51,494 nucleotides of DNA, taken from positions 1-51,494 of the forward strand of contig JAHKAP010000054.1 in the NCBI GenBank assembly GCA_018825985.1, written 5' to 3'. Origin of the DNA: Candidatus Omnitrophota bacterium (GTDB lineage: Bacteria; Omnitrophota; Gorgyraeia; Gygaellales; Profunditerraquicolaceae). Below are positions 48,102-51,494 of this stretch, piece by piece (position 1 is the first letter of the stretch; each line of letters begins with the position of its first letter). The position numbers and the translations under genes were made by a program. The notes beneath the pieces are model-generated. The model was not told the DNA's origin and searched no databases. It saw nothing but the letters and a program-made list of their open reading frames with translations.

Positions 48102-49343
48102 ATGTTAGTTCAAAAAAACTTAATACCAAGAATATTTCCCCTGATAGTATTTACCGTAATTTCTGCGGTGGGGATTTCTTGGGCTGCGCTTACTCCGATA
48201 GAAATATCCGAGCAAGTTGCCGAAGAAGCTCAAGGCCAGCAGGCCAAAGAATCCTGGTTTAATACCTTTAATCGGTCCCGGGATAAATTCGCTGAAAAAT
48301 ACGGGACCAGATTCGGATTTGTTTTTAACTATTGTCAGCAAGCTATACTCCAAGGACAAAATGATGAAGGTAAAAGCCGCGGGCTCTGGTACTGGAATCT
48401 GGACCTGTCTCAACAACTTTGGCCAGGCGGGTCGTTGATTGTAGAATTCGAAATGGATAAGAATAAGGGAATAGATAAATTCATACCGACTTATTCTTTG
48501 TTCAATACCAATACCGGCAGGAATATTGCTTTTTATGTGCCTGAGCTATATTTGGAACAAAGTATTTTGCAGGACAAGGTTTATTTAGCGGCGGGAAAAC
48601 TTGATCTTTCCGATTGGTTTGACGCTAACGAAGTTGCTGATTCCGGGGATACCAAGTTTTTATCTAATTCTTTGGTTCTCAGCCAGACTATCCCGTTTCC
48701 TACTAAGGGAATAGGGGGGATGATAAAATTTCAGCCCAATGATTATATATATTTTCAGTCTGGGTCATCTACCGTAGAATCTACAGCTACTAAAGTCGGT
48801 CTGAACCGAGGCTTTAACAGTGTTTTTTTCATTAATGAATTAGGCTTAAGCCCAAAGTTCGGAAAATTGCCGGGTAATTACCGGTTTATCTTTCACCTGA
48901 CCCGCGATAATCTTGACCGGATCAATGATGACGAGGGTAGCATAAAGAATAAAGATTTAGGTTTTGGGTTAAGTTTCGACCAGGCTCTCACCAGTAAAAT
49001 CACCCTGTTTATGCGTTATGGTTTTGCTGATCAAAAGGTGAGGGATATCGAACATTTTTGGTCTTTTGGAGTCCAGGTTATGGAATTGATTCCCGCGCGT
49101 AAATTTGATTGTTTGGGTCTGGGAGTAGCCCAGTCTATTACGGGCGAAGACTATCGCCGGGCTAATGAATCGGAGGATCTGCAGGTGAGCCGGGCTGAAA
49201 CCATTTATGAGGCTTATTACCGGATCTATCTGAATGAATACATTACCTTAACCCCGAATATCCAGATGGTGACTAATCCTAATGCCGACAAGGCAGCCGC
49301 TAACGCTATAGCCTGCGGTTTGCGATTCCTGTTAAGTTTCTGA
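48102..49343 (+). CDS. Carbohydrate-selective porin, OprB family
   Basis: With the start at 48102 the protein has 413 residues. The N-terminus (MLVQKNLIPRIFPLIVFTV...SWA) is a signal peptide. The rest alternates as beta strands and matches OprB porins (FGFVFNYCQQAIL, YVPELYLEQSILQDKVYLAAGKLDLSDWFD, and LTPNIQMVTNPNADK near the end). It ends RFLLSF with a C-terminal Phe as outer-membrane barrels do. A longer frame reaching back to 47937 reads through tRNA-Ser and is rejected. TATAAT (48080-48085) lies 16 bases upstream. The substrate is unknown. Confidence 0.85.
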   Translation: MLVQKNLIPRIFPLIVFTVISAVGISWAALTPIEISEQVAEEAQGQQAKESWFNTFNRSRDKFAEKYGTRFGFVFNYCQQAILQGQNDEGKSRGLWYWNLDLSQQLWPGGSLIVEFEMDKNKGIDKFIPTYSLFNTNTGRNIAFYVPELYLEQSILQDKVYLAAGKLDLSDWFDANEVADSGDTKFLSNSLVLSQTIPFPTKGIGGMIKFQPNDYIYFQSGSSTVESTATKVGLNRGFNSVFFINELGLSPKFGKLPGNYRFIFHLTRDNLDRINDDEGSIKNKDLGFGLSFDQALTSKITLFMRYGFADQKVRDIEHFWSFGVQVMELIPARKFDCLGLGVAQSITGEDYRRANESEDLQVSRAETIYEAYYRIYLNEYITLTPNIQMVTNPNADKAAANAIACGLRFLLSF

Positions 49344-49364
49344 TAAGAAGCCTTATCCAATCAA

Positions 49365-49856
49365 CTATCTATTTGTATTTTTACTGAATTTTATTTTTAA
49401 AAGTTTCTGGACTAAGATATCAATTTCCTGCTGGGTAAGTTTTCTCTCGTCTTTGGGGTCGGTATTTTTTATTGCGGAGTTTTCTTCTATGGGCCTGACC
49501 TGGATCGATTCTGATTCTCGAACCTTTCTTAATTCATCGGGATTAGCATAGGTGTTTCCAATGATCACGACCGGGCTGGCTGGAATTGGCTTTGGGCTTT
49601 TACTGAAAGGGGTTGGCCCGTAGAAGACGCATATACAGCTTCCTTCGGGCCAGTAGGCAACATCTCCGACATTTACATCATTGGTAAGTTTATCTTCAGA
49701 TTCAGGTATATTTATTCCGGTTTTAAAGTGAAGCTCATTCCCCCAGGTCAGGATCTCGGAATCGAGCGGGATATTTCTGGAAATTTCTCGGGCTGTATGG
49801 GATTGGTTAAGCTGAACAATAAAAAAATAATTCTGGGTCTGAAATGAGATTAGCAT
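49365..49856 (-). CDS. Cyclophilin-like fold protein (PF04126-type)
   Basis: The protein has 163 residues. The segment VGDVAYWPEGSCICVFYGPTP, then PASPVVIIGN, matches the cyclophilin-like family represented by TM1367. The N-terminal strand set includes HTAREISRNIP and TWGNELHFKTGI. The last 45 residues are polar and helical, an extension not part of the fold. No signal peptide is seen. These proteins have the cyclophilin barrel but lack proven isomerase activity. It is one of only two minus-strand genes in the window. Confidence 0.75.
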   Translation of the reverse strand: MLISFQTQNYFFIVQLNQSHTAREISRNIPLDSEILTWGNELHFKTGINIPESEDKLTNDVNVGDVAYWPEGSCICVFYGPTPFSKSPKPIPASPVVIIGNTYANPDELRKVRESESIQVRPIEENSAIKNTDPKDERKLTQQEIDILVQKLLKIKFSKNTNR

Positions 49857-49895
49857 AATTTATCCTTTATTAAAGATTATAGCATAATTTATGGT

Positions 49896-49923
49896 TTGAA
49901 CAAAGTTGTGTTTAGAGTATAAT
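49896..49923 (+). promoter_or_regulatory. Promoter of the release-factor-like gene
   Basis: TTGAAC (49896-49901), a 16-base spacer and TATAAT (49918-49923) lie 26 bases before the ATG. There is no clear ribosome binding site in the leader. Confidence 0.6.
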
Positions 49924-49949
49924 ATGAGTGTTCTCTAAATAATAATTAT

Positions 49950-50360
49950 ATGGTTCGATTAGATAAAGAAAAGGCGCAGCGGGAGATGATGTTGCGTCTG
50001 GGGGTGCGCAAAGAGGATATTGAAGAAAGGTTTGTTTGTTCTCAAGGCCCCGGCGGACAAAATGTAAATAAAGTATCTACTTGCGTCTATCTTAAGCATA
50101 TACCCACCGGAATTGAAGTTAAATGCCAGGTAGAGCGTTCCCAGGCTCAGAACCGTTTTCTTGCCAGGCAAATACTTTTAAAAAAAATTGAATCCATTAT
50201 TTTAGGTAAACTCTCTCAGGAGAGGAAGCGGATCGAGAAGATCCGCAGGCAAAAGAGGAGAAGGTCCAGGCGGGCAAAATTAAAGATGCTGGAATCAAAA
50301 CGCCTGCATTCTGTGAAAAAGTCTTTTCGGTCCGGAGTCAGGGAGATCGAGGTAAGCTAA
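49950..50360 (+). CDS. Stand-alone GGQ release-factor-like protein
   Basis: The protein has 136 residues. It has only the catalytic domain of class I release factors, with GGQ at residues 35-37 (CSQGPGGQNVNKVST), and no stop-codon recognition domain. A long basic tail (from about 95, RKRIEKIRRQKRRRSRRAK) resembles the tail of ArfB/YaeJ, which enters the empty mRNA channel. The likely role is hydrolysis of peptidyl-tRNA on stalled ribosomes. PrfH or an MTRFR-like quality-control factor are alternatives. Confidence 0.85.
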   Translation: MVRLDKEKAQREMMLRLGVRKEDIEERFVCSQGPGGQNVNKVSTCVYLKHIPTGIEVKCQVERSQAQNRFLARQILLKKIESIILGKLSQERKRIEKIRRQKRRRSRRAKLKMLESKRLHSVKKSFRSGVREIEVS

Positions 50361-50364
50361 GGAT

Positions 50365-50748
50365 ATGAAAAAACAGACTAAATTCATTGCCTTAAAAAAA
50401 TTATTCGCTATCCTGCATGGGCCAAAAGGCTGCCTTTGGGATAAGAAGCAGACCCATAAGTCGCTGATACCATATCTTAGAGAAGAGGCGGAAGAATTTA
50501 TTCAGACTGTAAAAAGCGGAAATAACATTCATATGAAAGAAGAGCTGGGGGATATATTACTTCAGGTGATGTTTCATGCCCAGATTGCCTTTAAAACCAG
50601 AAAATTCGATATTGAGGATGTTATCGATACTTTGATTAAAAAGTTAAAACGCCGGCATCCCCATGTTTTTGGCAAGGCTAAAGTAAAATCAGCCAAGGAG
50701 ATTATTTTCAACTGGCATAAGATCAAGGCTCGGGAGAAGAAGCACTAA
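50365..50748 (+). CDS. mazG: MazG-type nucleotide pyrophosphohydrolase, single domain
   Basis: The protein has 127 residues. It shows GPKGCLWDKKQTHKSLIPYLREEAEEF and EELGDILLQVMFHAQIA, the metal-binding EExxE and ExxD pairs of MazG, and RRHPHVFG near the end. E. coli MazG has two such domains; this is the N-terminal type alone. It cleaves nucleoside triphosphates to monophosphates, clearing damaged nucleotides. It starts 4 bases after the GGQ protein. Confidence 0.92.
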   Translation: MKKQTKFIALKKLFAILHGPKGCLWDKKQTHKSLIPYLREEAEEFIQTVKSGNNIHMKEELGDILLQVMFHAQIAFKTRKFDIEDVIDTLIKKLKRRHPHVFGKAKVKSAKEIIFNWHKIKAREKKH

Positions 50749-50752
50749 TAGT

Positions 50753-50781
50753 TTGACCGGGAAGCGCAGATGATATAAAAT
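50753..50781 (+). promoter_or_regulatory. Promoter of the small secreted protein gene
   Basis: TTGACC (50753-50758), a 17-base spacer and TAAAAT (50776-50781) lie 81 bases before the ATG. A GGGGG ribosome binding site precedes the ATG by 7 bases. Confidence 0.5.
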
Positions 50782-50862
50782 AGAACAAATCAAAAAACAA
50801 TTTCGTATCCAGCCAATAAATATAATTTATTTAAAATACTAACTTAAAAAAAGGGGGTATAG

Positions 50863-51336
50863 ATGTCAAAAATAGGGATAGTTTTGTTAGCGTTTGGGCC
50901 AGTTTTAGTATTTACCAGAATTGTTTTAGCGCAACAAGTAGATACATCATCAGTTCGGTCAGTTTTGCGCAGTGATATACAGGAGGTACAGGCGCAGAAA
51001 GAGGAAATGAAGGAAAATTCTCAAGTTAGCAGACAGGAAGAGCAGGATTTAAGGAGCCAGATTCAGCAAGCTATCCAGTCCGGCGACCAGCAAAAAACTC
51101 AGGAAATAATAGCTCGACTCAAGGCAATGCGCCAGGAAAATATGCAGCAAAGGCAGCAGGATATGCAGGATTTAAAACAGGAACGCCAGGATTTAAGGAC
51201 CGATATGAAAGAAGCAGGGATTCCACCCAGGAATCCACTTGGTTATAATCCACCAGGCGAGGGTTCAGCAAATCCACCAGGTTATAATCCTCCAGGTAGA
51301 GGACCTAGCGGCGAAGGACGTGAACGTCGCCGTTAA
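50863..51336 (+). CDS. Small secreted Gln-rich coiled-coil protein with NPPGY repeats
   Basis: This 157-residue protein is not recognised. A signal peptide (about 1-23, ending VLAQ) is followed by a Gln/Glu-rich helical region (about 30-115, for example QEEQDLRSQIQQAIQSGDQQK) likely to form a coiled coil. The C-terminal 35 residues are disordered and repeat NPPGYNPPG-like units before a basic tip GRERRR. It is probably periplasmic or surface-bound. No function can be given. Confidence 0.7.
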   Translation: MSKIGIVLLAFGPVLVFTRIVLAQQVDTSSVRSVLRSDIQEVQAQKEEMKENSQVSRQEEQDLRSQIQQAIQSGDQQKTQEIIARLKAMRQENMQQRQQDMQDLKQERQDLRTDMKEAGIPPRNPLGYNPPGEGSANPPGYNPPGRGPSGEGRERRR

Positions 51337-51347
51337 ACTTAACTAAT

Positions 51348-51395
51348 CAAGAAGTTGGCAGAGTGGTCATCCCGCAAATCGGGGAAAACCGTTAA
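51348..51395 (+). pseudogene. Truncated tRNA-Ser-like remnant
   Basis: TTGGCAGAGTGGTCAT and the later GGGGAAAACCGTTA resemble the D-arm and anticodon-arm parts of the tRNA-Ser at 47982, but the acceptor stem, a proper anticodon stem and the T arm are missing. It lies 13 bases before an intact tRNA-Ser. Confidence 0.45.
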
Positions 51396-51408
51396 ATCGA
51401 TAAATATT

Positions 51409-51494
51409 GGAGAGGTACCGAAGTGGTCGTAACGGGCCGCTCTCGAAAAGCGGTTGGGCGTAAGCTCACGTGGGTTCGAATCCCACCCTCTCCG
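51409..51494 (+). tRNA. tRNA-Ser (anticodon CGA)
   Basis: The acceptor stem GGAGAGG pairs with CCTCTCC, the anticodon stem CCGCT/AGCGG encloses CTCGAAA with CGA, the long variable arm is present and the T arm GTGGG/CCCAC encloses TTCGAAT. It ends on the last base of the window. Confidence 0.95.

Noticed and set aside
51348-51395. Functional tRNA
   Set aside because: No acceptor stem, T arm or valid anticodon stem can be formed.

Overview
The window looks like a chromosomal contig of a Gram-negative, largely anaerobic bacterium. It has a full outer-membrane and lipid A block (BamA, Skp, LpxD, LpxC-FabZ, LpxA, LpxI, an OprB-type porin) and a four-subunit 2-oxoacid:ferredoxin oxidoreductase. 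It also carries HspR together with HrcA, and many short palindromic repeats. This mix, with the LpxC-FabZ fusion and LpxI, suggests a candidate phylum of the Planctomycetes-Verrucomicrobia-Chlamydiae neighbourhood such as Omnitrophota. That is inference from gene content; no rRNA gene is present to settle it.

Layout. 1-2163 is the right end of an integrated element: a small ORF, a MerR-type helix-turn-helix protein and a large serine recombinase whose 3' end overlaps miaB. 2076-6435 holds miaB, a TPR/SPOR envelope protein, miaA and hflX. 6503-11720 is a heat-shock block (hspR, a CIRCE-like operator, hrcA, grpE, dnaK, dnaJ, an FmdB-type zinc ribbon). 11720-17366 holds a DUF1015 protein, accD, an MsmK/UgpC-type ATPase and two diguanylate cyclases. 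17387-20731 is the 2-oxoacid oxidoreductase operon and a ferredoxin, followed by a convergent PpiD/SurA-like chaperone. 22407-27794 holds hisG, a 33-residue COX24-type ribosomal protein, a TPR protein, split transketolase, ispE and a spoVG carrying a zinc ribbon.

27795-28301 is non-coding: tRNA-Gln surrounded by repeats and partial copies of itself. 28302-34978 is a conserved information-processing cluster (glmU, prs, rplY, pth, rpsF, ssb, rpsR, rplI, dnaB). 35091-42095 is the outer-membrane/lipid A operon. 42102-45718 holds a small glycogen-binding-type protein, a radical SAM protein, tRNA-Arg, and then tRNA-Lys followed by a GIY-YIG-archease fusion and rtcB. 45852-51494 holds serS, a membrane protein, tRNA-Ser(UGA), an OprB-type porin, a cyclophilin-like protein, a stand-alone GGQ release-factor-like protein, mazG, a small secreted coiled-coil protein and tRNA-Ser(CGA).

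The strongest unusual signals are four. First, a GIY-YIG nuclease domain is fused to archease directly before rtcB, apparently in one transcript with tRNA-Lys. Second, a structured leader of about 105 bases is shared by the ferredoxin and PpiD-like genes, with compensatory stem changes and shorter relatives before ssb and ugpC. Third, GTCCC-type palindromes have inserted in frame inside miaB. Fourth, a promoter-plus-dyad repeat is shared by prs and the COX24-type gene. Several genes (hrcA, bamA, the radical SAM gene) have a -10 box so close to the start codon that a leaderless mRNA is likely.
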